DNA from: JADGQN01 sp035315185
GTDB taxonomy: Bacteria > Desulfobacterota > Syntrophorhabdia > Syntrophorhabdales > WCHB1-27
Reading direction: 5' to 3'
DNA: 64,000 nucleotides
Assembly (NCBI GenBank): GCA_035315185.1
Contig: DATFYE010000083.1
Span: 1 to 64,000 of the forward strand
A model generated the notes under the pieces. It had not been told where the DNA came from. It did not search any database and was given only the letters and a program-made list of their open reading frames with translations. Both the position numbers and the translations under genes were made by a program. Positions within the stretch are counted from its first letter, which is position 1. Every line of letters begins with the position of its first letter. Shown piece by piece: positions 1 through 8,511 of the stretch.

Positions 1-1
1 G

Positions 2-355
2 CTGGACCATGCCCAGGCAGCGGTCAAAGAGGGCGGGACCATTATCCTTATTGGAAAATGTGAGGACGGTATCGGCAACCCGTACTTTCTTCCGTGGTTT
101 GATTATCCCACGGCAGAAGGGATGGAACCTTTCGTGCGGGAGAGTGATAAAGTCTATGCACAAACAGCTTACGCAACCCGCCTGAAGGCAGAACGTTTCA
201 ACGTTATGTTTGTGTCGGACCTCAACGACGAGGACGTGCGCAAGATGGGCATGATCCCCAAGAAAAGCCTCGAGGACGCAATCAGCTCAGCTGACGCAGG
301 CCGGGAATTGCTCTGTTACGTCATCCCTGAGGGCTCAAAAACCCTGATCTTTTAG
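2..355 (+). CDS. C-terminal part of a LarA-family (nickel-dependent racemase-like) protein
   Basis: The frame is open from base 2, so the gene starts outside the window; only about 117 C-terminal residues are present. The visible stretch has the LarA/DUF2088 C-terminal pattern: an A-V-K-E-G-G-T-I-I-L-I-G-K strand followed by G-I-G-N-P, then V-S-D-L...V-R-K-M-G-M-I-P...S-L-E-D-A, and a closing V-I-P-E-G segment. Family members are lactate racemase LarA and relatives acting on other 2-hydroxy acids through a nickel-pincer cofactor; the substrate cannot be told from this half. A DUF6485 gene follows after 27 nt on the same strand. Confidence 0.75.
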   Translation: MDHAQAAVKEGGTIILIGKCEDGIGNPYFLPWFDYPTAEGMEPFVRESDKVYAQTAYATRLKAERFNVMFVSDLNDEDVRKMGMIPKKSLEDAISSADAGRELLCYVIPEGSKTLIF

Positions 356-382
356 AGCGGGAAGAGGGCTAAAGGAGGAAAC

Positions 383-571
383 ATGGAGTGTACCGTAAAA
401 GAAAATCTTGCAGCGTGCACCTGCACCTATGATTGTGAGAAGCGAGGCAAATGCTGCGAGTGCGTGGCATATCACCGCAAGATGAAGCAGATTCCCGGCT
501 GCTTCTTTTCAAAAGAGGTGGAGAAGACCTACGACCGGTCTTTCAGCCGCTTCGTGAAAGAGAACAAGTAA
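383..571 (+). CDS. DUF6485-type small cysteine-rich protein
   Basis: This 62-residue protein has a strong ribosome binding site (AAAGGAGG, 6 nt before ATG). It carries a cysteine cluster C-T-C-T-Y-D-C...C-C-E-C-V in its first half, then H-R-K-M and a conserved-looking F-F-S-K-E-V-E-K-T-Y-D-R-S. The pattern matches my memory of DUF6485, a family of unknown function in anaerobes; the cysteines suggest metal binding, which is inference. It probably shares a transcript with the racemase-like gene just upstream. Confidence 0.7.
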   Translation: MECTVKENLAACTCTYDCEKRGKCCECVAYHRKMKQIPGCFFSKEVEKTYDRSFSRFVKENK

Positions 572-578
572 CTACCGT

Positions 579-677
579 CTATTTGGTCTATCTCGTCTGT
601 TTAGCCTATCTGGTCTATTTGGCCTATCTATACCCGATCTCATCTCTGTTACTCGTCCTTGCTGCTCACTGATCACT
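579..677. repeat. Degenerate 9-nt word array (family A) plus a GATCACTG-type tail (family B)
   Basis: Six consecutive nonamers in exact 9-nt phase fill 579-632: CTATTTGGT, CTATCTCGT, CTGTTTAGC, CTATCTGGT, CTATTTGGC, CTATCTATA. At 662-677 there is a GCTCACTGATCACTGC word that recurs in similar form near 39940. The array lies between two convergent genes. A second family A cassette is at 21598-21700. Confidence 0.8.
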
Positions 678-681
678 GCTT

Positions 682-2262
682 TCAAATATGTCTGAAGGCT
701 TTGTTTAGGGTCTCTTCAGAGACAGGTCTTGTCATCAGGGCAACAACGACAAAAACGATGAAGGCGAGAGGTAGCGCCACGACCTGCGGGTCAATCATCT
801 TCCATGGAAGAGGAGCCAAGGTATCTTGCCCTACCAGGACTTTGCAGAATCCAATCGCCTTTGATTCCTGCTCATGAAAAAAGAGCATCCACGTCAGCGA
901 GGAAACAAAGCCGCAGAGCATGCTCGCCTTGGCTGCGGATCTTGTGGCTTTGCGCCAGTACAGACCAAGCAGATACGGCGGGATAAATGTCGCGCCGCAA
1001 AGGCCGAAGAAAAAGGCGGTGGCTACGGCAACGACACTCTCAGGCAAAACAAGGCCGAGGATCAACGTTGCAAAAATACCAAAGACAATGCCGATCCGTG
1101 TCACTATGGTTGTTTCCGCGACAGACCTCCCTTTCATCAGGGCCTGCTCAAAAAAATCCCTGCTGAGGGCTGTACCAAGAGAGTGAAACTGAGCGCTATT
1201 CGTGCTTATCGCCGCAGCCATGAGTGTCACAAGAAAAAGCGCGACAAACCATGGCGGATAGAAATGGTTTATATAGAGCGGAATGATCTTATCGATATTT
1301 CCTCCCGCTGCATCCAGGGCCAGTTTTCCCGTACGGCTGTAAAAAATCACATTTGTGAGCGCCCCTACCGTGAACGCAAGACCGGTTATCGAAAGATAAA
1401 AAAAGGCGGCGAAAGGTATCGATCGATAAATCTCCTGGTCAGACTTTACGGTCATAAAACGCACGCTTAGCTGGGGCTGCCCCAGAACGCCGATACCCAC
1501 CCCCATGATCATTGTTGTAACCACATACCACCAGATGGATGAACCAAATGCAGGCATCGACGTAAACCCCTGATGCCCCATCGCCCTCAGAGCAGCAGAT
1601 ACGCTAGGGGTGAGCATGGAAAGAGAGTGAAAAGCCTCAGTTGGTCCACCAGCCAGCACGTACGTGGATACCCCCAGGATAAGCATGACCACAATCATTA
1701 TCGCGCCCTGAAAGACGGATGTATAGAACACACCCTTTAAACCGCCCCACAGCACATAACATGCGCTTATCAGGGAAAACCCCAGCAGGGCAGTGGCAAA
1801 AGGAATTCCCAAATAGACCTCAACAAACCTCGAAACACCGATCAGCACCGCAGCGGCATACATGGGCATAAAGGCGAGGATCACCAGACCGGAAAAGCCC
1901 TGGACGAACCTCGATTCGTAACGTCTGCCAAGGAGTTCGGGGAAGGTGTGCGCATCGAGGGCTTTACCCATCTTTCTCGTTCTCTTGCCGAATAGAACGT
2001 ATGCCACCCAGACGCCGAGAAATATATTCAAGAATGTCAGCCACAATAGGCTGAGGCCATATACACCGCTGATGCCTCCAAAGCCTATGATAGCCGACGT
2101 ACTGATTGCGGTCGACACATAGCCCATAGCCATCACCAGGGGGTGCACCTGCCTGCCGGCCAAAAGATAGTCAGAAACCGTAACAGTCCTCCGGTACCCG
2201 AGGTAGCTCAGGTAGATGGTTATCAAGAAATAGATAAGTACAAAAACGATGAGATAAGCCAT
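682..2262 (-). CDS. Sodium:solute symporter (SSS family)
   Basis: This 526-residue, highly hydrophobic protein has about 13 predicted membrane segments. It begins with an N-out helix, then the SSS-typical S-D-Y-L-L-A-G-R and G-Y-V-S-T-A-I-S-T-S-A signatures, with F-P-E-L-L-G-R-R-Y in the first cytoplasmic loop. SSS proteins couple Na+ entry to uptake of organic acids, amino acids or sugars; the substrate here is unknown. The gene begins 3 nt after the stop of a 60-residue single-span protein, an arrangement seen for symporters with a small accessory subunit. Confidence 0.88.
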   Translation of the reverse strand: MAYLIVFVLIYFLITIYLSYLGYRRTVTVSDYLLAGRQVHPLVMAMGYVSTAISTSAIIGFGGISGVYGLSLLWLTFLNIFLGVWVAYVLFGKRTRKMGKALDAHTFPELLGRRYESRFVQGFSGLVILAFMPMYAAAVLIGVSRFVEVYLGIPFATALLGFSLISACYVLWGGLKGVFYTSVFQGAIMIVVMLILGVSTYVLAGGPTEAFHSLSMLTPSVSAALRAMGHQGFTSMPAFGSSIWWYVVTTMIMGVGIGVLGQPQLSVRFMTVKSDQEIYRSIPFAAFFYLSITGLAFTVGALTNVIFYSRTGKLALDAAGGNIDKIIPLYINHFYPPWFVALFLVTLMAAAISTNSAQFHSLGTALSRDFFEQALMKGRSVAETTIVTRIGIVFGIFATLILGLVLPESVVAVATAFFFGLCGATFIPPYLLGLYWRKATRSAAKASMLCGFVSSLTWMLFFHEQESKAIGFCKVLVGQDTLAPLPWKMIDPQVVALPLAFIVFVVVALMTRPVSEETLNKAFRHI

Positions 2263-2265
2263 GGA

Positions 2266-2448
2266 TTACGGAAGCCTTTCGATCAGTTCAATTTCCTCAC
2301 GCTCCCACTGTATCTCCGCCTTGTAGTCACCGTGCTTCTCTTCAAAGCCTTTCTTCCATTTCATCACACCGTACACGAGGCAGAAGAGAAAGGAAATGAG
2401 TGTGAGTAGAAAGCCGGCAATAACCCATACGTCAAGATTCTGAAACAT
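2266..2448 (-). CDS. Symporter small accessory protein
   Basis: The 60-residue protein (start at 2448) has one hydrophobic segment, a conserved-looking D-V-W-V-I-A-G-F near the N-terminus, C-L-V-Y-G-V-M-K-W-K-K-G at the membrane edge and a charged tail. This resembles the small proteins encoded immediately before SSS transporters. The frame is open much further upstream, but those residues have no resemblance to membrane protein; starts at 2466 or 2481 are also possible because no clear ribosome binding site decides. Immediate linkage to the symporter at 682-2262 supports a joint complex. Confidence 0.65.
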   Translation of the reverse strand: MFQNLDVWVIAGFLLTLISFLFCLVYGVMKWKKGFEEKHGDYKAEIQWEREEIELIERLP

Positions 2449-2546
2449 AGTACTAATTGATTGCATGCTGCCCAATGTCATGTCAAGAAGAAACCGCCTT
2501 ACCTGAAACTCAGGTCTTTCGAGGTCCTGCATCAGAGTTTTCCTTA

Positions 2547-2575
2547 TTGTGGTCTTTGTGAAATGTCTGTAGAAT
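2547..2575 (+). promoter_or_regulatory. Sigma70-type promoter for pckG
   Basis: TTGTGG (2547-2552), a 17-nt spacer and TAGAAT (2570-2575) lie 36 nt before the pckG start. Prediction by eye only. Confidence 0.45.
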
Positions 2576-2611
2576 ATGCGCCACACTAAAGCTTCTTTTT
2601 GGGGGTAGAGC

Positions 2612-4378
2612 ATGGCAAACGCTGTAGAGAGATGGGTAGAAGAGCAAGCGAGACTGACCAAACCGGACAAAGTATACTGGGTTCAGGGTACTGAAGAAGA
2701 GATGCGCCGTTTGGTCGAGATTGGCATCAGGGAAGAGAAAACGGCCGGTAATCAAACGTTCCGGGAGTTGAATCCTTCGGCCTTCCCTAAATCCTACCTT
2801 CATCGCAGCCATCCTAACGATGTGGCACGCACTGAGCAACTTACTTTTGTCTGCCCGCCGGCACAAGATGATGCAGGTCCAAACAATAACTGGATGGAGC
2901 CTGCAAAGGCAAAGCGGATGCTTTACGAGCTTTTCCACAACTGTATGCAGGGCAGAACACTCTACGTGATCCCTTACATGATGGGCCACCCGGCATCACC
3001 TTACGCAAAGCCCTGCATTCAGATAACAGACTCGATCTACGTGGTCGTGAGCATGTATATCATGACCCGCGTGGGTCGAGAGACACTGAAGAGGATCGGG
3101 AACTCCGAGATATTCGTCAAAGGACTCCATTCGATAGGCGAACTCGATCCGAACAAGCGGTTTATCATGCACTTTCCTCAGGAAGACCTGGTTATGAGCA
3201 TCGGATCTGGCTACGGCGGGAACGCCCTTCTCGGAAAAAAATGTTTCTCGTTGCGGATTGCCTCTCATCAGGGATACGAAGAGGGCTGGCTCGCTGAGCA
3301 CATGATCATCATGGGGGTGGAAGACCCGGACGGCGACGTCACTTACTTCGCGGGCGCGTTCCCTTCTGCCTGCGGCAAAACCAACCTTGCCATGATCGAT
3401 CCCGTCATCGAGGGATATAAGGTCACTACCCTCGGGGACGATATCTCCTGGATGAACGTGGGCCCGGATGGGAGGCTCTATGCGATCAACCCGGAGGCGG
3501 GCTTCTTCGGCGTTGCGCCCGGCACCTCTGACAAGACTAACCCAAACATGATGAAGACTCTTAGGGCAGGCACGTTCTACCCAACGCTCTTTACCAACAC
3601 CGGGCTCATCACCGCAACAAACGCGCCGTGGTGGGAGGGCCTCACCGATACCAAGCCTGACAGCATGCTCGACTGGCAGGGCAACCCGTATGACCCGTCG
3701 AGTGGAAAGTTCGTTGCGCACCCCAATTCACGTTTCACCGTCTCCGCTTTCAACTGCCCGACTCTATCCAAAGAGTTTGATAACCCAAACGGCGTGCCCA
3801 TTTCTGGTATCCTGTTTGGCGGACGGAGGTCGGACACGGTACCCCTCGTTTGTGAGGGCTTCGACTGGGAGCACGGCGTGTTCAAAGCATCGTCGCTTGG
3901 TTCTGAGACAACGACCGCAGCTGCCGGGCAGGTTGGCGTTGTGCGCCGTGATCCCATGGCAATGCTTCCTTTCTGCGGTTATAACATGGCCGATTACTTC
4001 CGCCACTGGATGGACGTGGGCAAGAAAATGGCCAACCCTCCGAAGATATTTTTGGTTAACTGGTTCAAGAAGGACGCTGCTGGAAAATTTATATGGCCGG
4101 GATTCAGGGATAATTTCCGCGTAATCAAGTGGATGATTGATAGGATTAAAGGGAAAGTGTCGGCGAAAGAAACACCCATCGGTCTCATGCCTCATATGGC
4201 TGATCTTAACCTCTCCGGTCTCGACATCAGCAAAGAGACCATGGATAAGCTTTTTGAGATAAATGGAGAGCACTGGGCCAAAGAGGTCGAGGGCATTGAG
4301 CAGTTTTATGCTCAATTCGGGAAGAGAATGCCGGAGCCCCTGAAGAAGCATCTGGAAAAACTCAAGAAAGCTTTATAA
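2612..4378 (+). CDS. pckG: Phosphoenolpyruvate carboxykinase (GTP)
   Basis: This 588-residue cytosolic enzyme interconverts oxaloacetate + GTP and PEP + GDP + CO2. GTP-class motifs are intact: S-G-Y-G-G-N-A-L-L-G-K-K-C (about 199-211), the kinase-1a loop with catalytic Cys F-P-S-A-C-G-K-T-N (250-258), the D-D-I-S-W metal-site segment, and N-W-F in the guanine-pocket region. Length agrees with the family (about 590-620). The start follows a GGGGG-rich site. A carboxyltransferase gene begins 29 nt downstream, so the pair can move carbon between pyruvate, oxaloacetate and PEP, as expected for gluconeogenesis from acetyl-CoA-derived carbon in an anaerobe. Confidence 0.95.
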   Translation: MANAVERWVEEQARLTKPDKVYWVQGTEEEMRRLVEIGIREEKTAGNQTFRELNPSAFPKSYLHRSHPNDVARTEQLTFVCPPAQDDAGPNNNWMEPAKAKRMLYELFHNCMQGRTLYVIPYMMGHPASPYAKPCIQITDSIYVVVSMYIMTRVGRETLKRIGNSEIFVKGLHSIGELDPNKRFIMHFPQEDLVMSIGSGYGGNALLGKKCFSLRIASHQGYEEGWLAEHMIIMGVEDPDGDVTYFAGAFPSACGKTNLAMIDPVIEGYKVTTLGDDISWMNVGPDGRLYAINPEAGFFGVAPGTSDKTNPNMMKTLRAGTFYPTLFTNTGLITATNAPWWEGLTDTKPDSMLDWQGNPYDPSSGKFVAHPNSRFTVSAFNCPTLSKEFDNPNGVPISGILFGGRRSDTVPLVCEGFDWEHGVFKASSLGSETTTAAAGQVGVVRRDPMAMLPFCGYNMADYFRHWMDVGKKMANPPKIFLVNWFKKDAAGKFIWPGFRDNFRVIKWMIDRIKGKVSAKETPIGLMPHMADLNLSGLDISKETMDKLFEINGEHWAKEVEGIEQFYAQFGKRMPEPLKKHLEKLKKAL

Positions 4379-4407
4379 GTACTGATATCAGACGCGGAGG
4401 TTACATC

Positions 4408-5802
4408 ATGCCAGAGAAAAAACCACTCAAGATAACAGACCTTACGTTGCGAGACGGCCACCAGTCGCTCTTCGCGACCAGGACGACCACGGAGGACATG
4501 CTCCCCATCACGGAAAAGATGAACAGCATCGGTTTCTACTCCATGGAGGTCTGGGGTGGAGCCACCTTTGACGTCATGACCCGATTTTTGAACGAAGATC
4601 CGTGGGACAGGGTCAGGATTCTTAAACAGAAGATGCCCGATACGAAACTCCAGATGCTCTTGCGGGGACAGAACCTGGTGGGCTACAGGAACTATGCGGA
4701 TGATGTGGTCGAGGCTTTTGTGGAAAAGGCCTCTAAAGTCGGTATCGACATATTCAGGGTCTTCGACGCCCTTAACGACGAGCGGAATTTCATAGCCTCC
4801 TTCAAGGCCATAAAGAAATGCGGTAAGCATATCCAGGGTTCGGTCTCCTATGCACTTACCGAAAGGAGATTGGGCGGCCCCATATTCACCATCGACTACT
4901 ACGTCAAGAAAGCGCGCATCATAGAGAATATGGGCGCGGACTCCTTCTGCATCAAAGATATGGCAGGCATCATATCTCCCTATGACGCCTATGAGCTTGT
5001 TGCGGCACTCAAATCAAACCTGAAGATACCGGTCCATCTGCATACCCATTACACGAGCGGAATGGCGTCCATGGCATGTCTGAAGGCCGTAGAGGCCGGT
5101 GTGGACGGCATCGACACCTGCATCGCCCCTTTTGCGCTGCGGAGTTCCCACCCAGCCGCCGAACCGTTTATCGTCGCCCTGCAGGATACACCGTATGATC
5201 CTGGTCTCGACCTTAGAAAATTCCCCGACATAAACGATTACCTCGAAAGTATTGTGCCCAGGTACACGCAGTTTTCCGATACGACAAAGTTCTCGGTCAT
5301 TGACATTGGCGTGCTTATGCATCAGATACCCGGCGGCATGATCAGTAACCTGGTCAGCCAGCTGAAGCAGGCAAAGGCGCTCCATCGCATCCACGAAGTT
5401 TACGAAGAGATACCCAGAACACGGGCAGACATGGGCTACCCTCCCCTCGTCACCCCGACGAGCCAGATTGTGGGCGTGCAGTCAGTGCTGAACGTGATCG
5501 CAGGCAGGTACAAGATGATCACCAAAGAGGTTAAAGATTATTTTTACGGGCTGTATGGCAGACCACCGGCGCCCGTCAACCCGGAAGTGCAGAAGAAGGC
5601 GTTGAAGGGCTACGAGCGCGGCGAGACACCCATTGACATACGACCTGCGGACGTACTGCAGCCCGAGATGGAACACGCGACGGAGGCACTCAAAGGCATA
5701 TCGAATAGGATGGGGGATATCCTCATCTATGCGCTCTATCCCACGACAGGGCTTGAGTTCCTGAAGAAAAAATATAACGTGACGGATGTCATAACTGCCT
5801 GA
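4408..5802 (+). CDS. Carboxyltransferase subunit (pyruvate carboxylase B / oxaloacetate decarboxylase alpha type) without biotinyl domain
   Basis: The 464-residue protein starts with the T-L-R-D-G-H-Q-S motif of DRE-TIM metallolyases. The reactive lysine context F-C-I-K-D-M-A-G and the metal-binding H-L-H-T-H are present. The family transfers CO2 between biotin and pyruvate/oxaloacetate. Full-length OadA/PycB proteins usually carry a C-terminal biotin carrier with an (A/V)MKM site; this one ends after the PYC-associated domain, so the biotin carrier must be separate, as in transcarboxylase 5S. It lies directly after pckG with an AGGAGG-like site (GCGGAGGTTAC) and likely shares its transcript. 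Confidence 0.88.
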   Translation: MPEKKPLKITDLTLRDGHQSLFATRTTTEDMLPITEKMNSIGFYSMEVWGGATFDVMTRFLNEDPWDRVRILKQKMPDTKLQMLLRGQNLVGYRNYADDVVEAFVEKASKVGIDIFRVFDALNDERNFIASFKAIKKCGKHIQGSVSYALTERRLGGPIFTIDYYVKKARIIENMGADSFCIKDMAGIISPYDAYELVAALKSNLKIPVHLHTHYTSGMASMACLKAVEAGVDGIDTCIAPFALRSSHPAAEPFIVALQDTPYDPGLDLRKFPDINDYLESIVPRYTQFSDTTKFSVIDIGVLMHQIPGGMISNLVSQLKQAKALHRIHEVYEEIPRTRADMGYPPLVTPTSQIVGVQSVLNVIAGRYKMITKEVKDYFYGLYGRPPAPVNPEVQKKALKGYERGETPIDIRPADVLQPEMEHATEALKGISNRMGDILIYALYPTTGLEFLKKKYNVTDVITA

Positions 5803-5895
5803 GCACCGAGAGGAGCTTCCGAAGAGGAATTACGGGGTGAGAGATAAAGGCGACGCGGCCAGAGGTCATCTGTTTACGGCCTAGCCTGCTCTATT

Positions 5896-6435
5896 TCACT
5901 TCGGTGGGCAGGCTACTTTCCAAAGTTTCTCAAGTATTGATCCTTCGGAAGTATGTTCCCATTCCCTCGCGCTTCCCGCCCTTGCGTAATCGAGGCTCTT
6001 CTCTTCACCGGTCAGCTCAAAAACCTCTCGTATGCAAAATTCCGCGCTTGAGCCTACACAATTCATTTCATACAACACATCGCGATGGGTCAATCTGTCG
6101 TAACCGACAGTGGGCATCCCTCGTTGCTGCCTCGCCTGGATATAAGTCTGCTTGCTTTGAGCGGTGAAGACGAGTTGGCTCCACACCCTGGCAATGCCCG
6201 GGGAATCCGTTCCATTCTCAGCTGCCGTATAATAGTACTGGCCCTCTTCATCGGAGCCATAGTAGATCCACCCAGCCCCCTTTGGTGGAGCAACTGATGG
6301 AGTCGCGCTTTCCCTTGTTGTTGGAGACGCGGAAGGCTTAAAGACTTTCAGTACAGCAAAGGTCGCGAGGGCAAAGACTAGCACGACCACGGTCGCCATT
6401 AGGATTCCCTTGCCACGTCCGCCAAACTGAGCCAC
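5896..6435 (-). CDS. Membrane-anchored protein resembling surface-adhesin E domains
   Basis: The 179-residue protein has a short basic N-terminus, one membrane segment (about residues 11-32), a Pro/Ser/Thr linker and an exported domain. The domain has the layout W-I-Y-Y-G-S-D...Y-Y-Y-T...R-V-W...Y-D-R-L...M-N-C...C-I-R-E...W-E-H...L-W-K-V-A-C, which resembles the Adhesin_E-like family (about 100 residues with conserved Trp and Cys). The molecular function is unknown. It stands alone between pycB (convergent) and a symporter terminator. Confidence 0.6.
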   Translation of the reverse strand: MAQFGGRGKGILMATVVVLVFALATFAVLKVFKPSASPTTRESATPSVAPPKGAGWIYYGSDEEGQYYYTAAENGTDSPGIARVWSQLVFTAQSKQTYIQARQQRGMPTVGYDRLTHRDVLYEMNCVGSSAEFCIREVFELTGEEKSLDYARAGSAREWEHTSEGSILEKLWKVACPPK

Positions 6436-6548
6436 TCCTCACCCTTCATTGCTCTACGCCTGGATTCTGTGTCTCGTCTGAGATGAAATCGTCTCCATCA
6501 CCACTGTGCAAATCCATGCCCAACAGCTCTGATGAAAGGAAAGAATCA

Positions 6549-6573
6549 AAAGGGGCCCGAAGGCCCCTTTTTT
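6549..6573 (-). terminator. Rho-independent terminator after the second symporter
   Basis: An AAGGGGCC / GGCCCCTT stem with a TTCG loop follows the symporter stop codon directly on the minus strand. T-runs lie on both sides, so it may act in both directions. Confidence 0.8.
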
Positions 6574-8132
6574 TACTGCATAGGTGAGAAAAGTTTGTTG
6601 ATGAGTTCCTTTGACGGCGGTTTCGTAGCAAGGCTTACAGCGAAATATAGGATGAAGCAGCCTGCTATGAGTATCCATTCCATCGTGCCCATGCCTAAGA
6701 GCGGCGGTTTTCTCCCAAGCACCGCCCATCCGCCATAAAGCGTTGCGGCGGTTCCGTACAGCACGGTCAAAATCGCGCCCCACTTTGTGGCGCGTTTCCA
6801 GTAGTAAGATACCACGGTGACGAAGAAGAAAATCGCACCGAGACCCATCGCCGCAAGACCCATGAATACCGCGAGGAGCGCAGGCGGCTTGTTGAGGGTC
6901 CACCAGAAGGGCAGGAAGAGGAAAAGTGCGATCAAAAAATACCCGAGGTAGAGCATGGATTTGTCGGACGTCTCTGGCCACCAGAGCTTGATGATGTCTC
7001 TGGTCACATTAGCGCTCATGATGAAGACCATCGCCGAAAGTGTTCCGAGGGCTGCTCCTATCAGTCCCGTCAGATACATGGACAGCATGCCCGTTCCACC
7101 AACCGCCCAGGCGAGCATTGGCGCGGAAAGGTCTGCCCCCCATTGTTTGTTTGCGAGCAGGTTACCGCCGAAAATGATCCTTGCCACGAGTCCATTGCTC
7201 GAACAGTCAAGCATAACAGGGATGCCAGCCGTCAGCCAGACGACGAAACATAAGGTGACGAATTCCTTCCTTGATAATTTTTTCATACCGAGGAATCGGC
7301 TGACGTTATGCGGAAAGCCGATTGACATGGTGAAGAAAATGACCGGCGTGGCGAGGATACCAATATAACTGGAAAAGAGCTGCGTCATACCGATATGTGG
7401 CAAGCTTGGGTTGATGAGGCCAAGGAGCTTCGGGTTTTGGACCATCAATGCTTTGGATATTTCAGTAAAACCACCCGCGTAGATTAATGCCCATACGCCC
7501 AGAAGCATACCGACAAAGCCCAGAAATGCCCCTTTAACCGCGATAAACCATTGTGTCCCCATGTACCCGCCCAGCACCAGGAAAAGCCATGCGATACAAA
7601 CCGAGATCAGAAGACACCAGATAGGGGGGAGCCCTGTAACCGCAAACCAGACCGTGCCTGCTGCCTTCAGCTGGCCAACGGAGTAAATGAAAAGGAAGAA
7701 GAGCATACTCGCGGCAATCAGCGTTTGCAGCCCCTTGGACTCAAACCTTCTGCCTATTGTTTCCGGAATCGTAGCAGCGCCCAGTTTCGCTGCAAAGTCC
7801 CTGGTCTTCGTGGCCGCCAGCCAGACCGTGGGAATGATGCCGACGAGCGTCCAGATACCCGCAAACCACATGCCTGAAAAGCCAACGGTGTAAACAACGG
7901 CTGTACTCCCACAAAATGCCCACCCGGAGATGTAGGAACCCGTGAGGGCGAGCCCCGTAACCCATGGCCCAATATCCCTTTTCCCAACCAGGTACTCTTC
8001 GAAGGACATCCATTTCCTTTTTGCCATAACACCGAGAAAAATAGCAACGAACATTAAGACCCCTACGCCGATAATAGAGCCCGTGATCATACTTGCCGTC
8101 GGAGTAGGGATGTTCAGGTATTGAGGATTCAT
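6573..8132 (-). CDS. Sodium:solute symporter (SSS family), second copy
   Basis: The 519-residue SSS protein has about 13 membrane segments. The start at 8132 is chosen because GAGGAGGTGGG lies 5 nt before this ATG; the longer open frame upstream overlaps another gene. Signatures include W-M-S-F-E-E-Y-L-V-G-K-R-D near the first loop, G-S-Y-I-S-G-W-A-F-C-G, and I-P-E-T-I-G-R-R-F-E-S. The start codon overlaps the stop of a 39-residue single-span protein (ATGA), so the two are translationally coupled. It differs clearly from the symporter at 682-2262, so it is not a recent duplicate. Confidence 0.88.
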   Translation of the reverse strand: MNPQYLNIPTPTASMITGSIIGVGVLMFVAIFLGVMAKRKWMSFEEYLVGKRDIGPWVTGLALTGSYISGWAFCGSTAVVYTVGFSGMWFAGIWTLVGIIPTVWLAATKTRDFAAKLGAATIPETIGRRFESKGLQTLIAASMLFFLFIYSVGQLKAAGTVWFAVTGLPPIWCLLISVCIAWLFLVLGGYMGTQWFIAVKGAFLGFVGMLLGVWALIYAGGFTEISKALMVQNPKLLGLINPSLPHIGMTQLFSSYIGILATPVIFFTMSIGFPHNVSRFLGMKKLSRKEFVTLCFVVWLTAGIPVMLDCSSNGLVARIIFGGNLLANKQWGADLSAPMLAWAVGGTGMLSMYLTGLIGAALGTLSAMVFIMSANVTRDIIKLWWPETSDKSMLYLGYFLIALFLFLPFWWTLNKPPALLAVFMGLAAMGLGAIFFFVTVVSYYWKRATKWGAILTVLYGTAATLYGGWAVLGRKPPLLGMGTMEWILIAGCFILYFAVSLATKPPSKELINKLFSPMQ

Positions 8133-8248
8133 TTTTCCCACCTCCTCGCGATAAGCCATGTTCCGATCAATGTCATCAGGAATGTTCCAACTATCAAGAT
8201 ACCCCAAATATACCAGGAAAACATCGGAACCTCTACAGTAGGTTGCAT
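8129..8248 (-). CDS. 39-residue single-span protein coupled to the symporter
   Basis: A GAGGAGG site 5 nt upstream of ATG 8248 leads a 39-residue frame. It has one hydrophobic span (about residues 10-33, W-Y-I-W-G-I-L-I-V-G) and ends A-R-R-W-E-K. Its TGA overlaps the symporter ATG. The strong ribosome binding site, overlap and single span argue that it is real and is the accessory partner of this symporter. It differs in sequence from the 60-residue accessory protein at 2266-2448. Confidence 0.72.
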   Translation of the reverse strand: MQPTVEVPMFSWYIWGILIVGTFLMTLIGTWLIARRWEK

Positions 8249-8511
8249 ATTACCTCCTCTTTTATGGTCGCAGAGTCTCTCTTTGCAGAGATGTAGGTCT
8301 CCTCACCTCCTGTTATGGAAATTTTTGAAGCCGGAATGCTGTTGTGACAGACGAAATTTGGCTCTCTTCGTTACGTCGACAGACGTACACGGCCAGACAA
8401 TTGATATCCCCCCACCCCCCAGCCTATACAAATAATAGAATGCTCCGCTGAAATGTCAAGACAAATTTTTCGCTGTGACGGGGGTTCGCAGCCTAAGTGT
8501 TGGTATACAGT

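Noticed and set aside
874..1470. 198-codon plus-strand frame
   Set aside because: It lies fully antisense to the symporter at 682-2262, is Lys/Arg/Cys-biased and shows no family motif; it is a codon-bias shadow.
2822..2840. GG-N10-GC sigma54-like sequence (TGGCACGCACTGAGCA)
   Set aside because: It lies inside pckG with no gene start downstream; chance match in coding sequence.
2996..3721. 241-codon minus-strand frame inside pckG
   Set aside because: Antisense to conserved PEP carboxykinase motifs, without ribosome binding site or domain.
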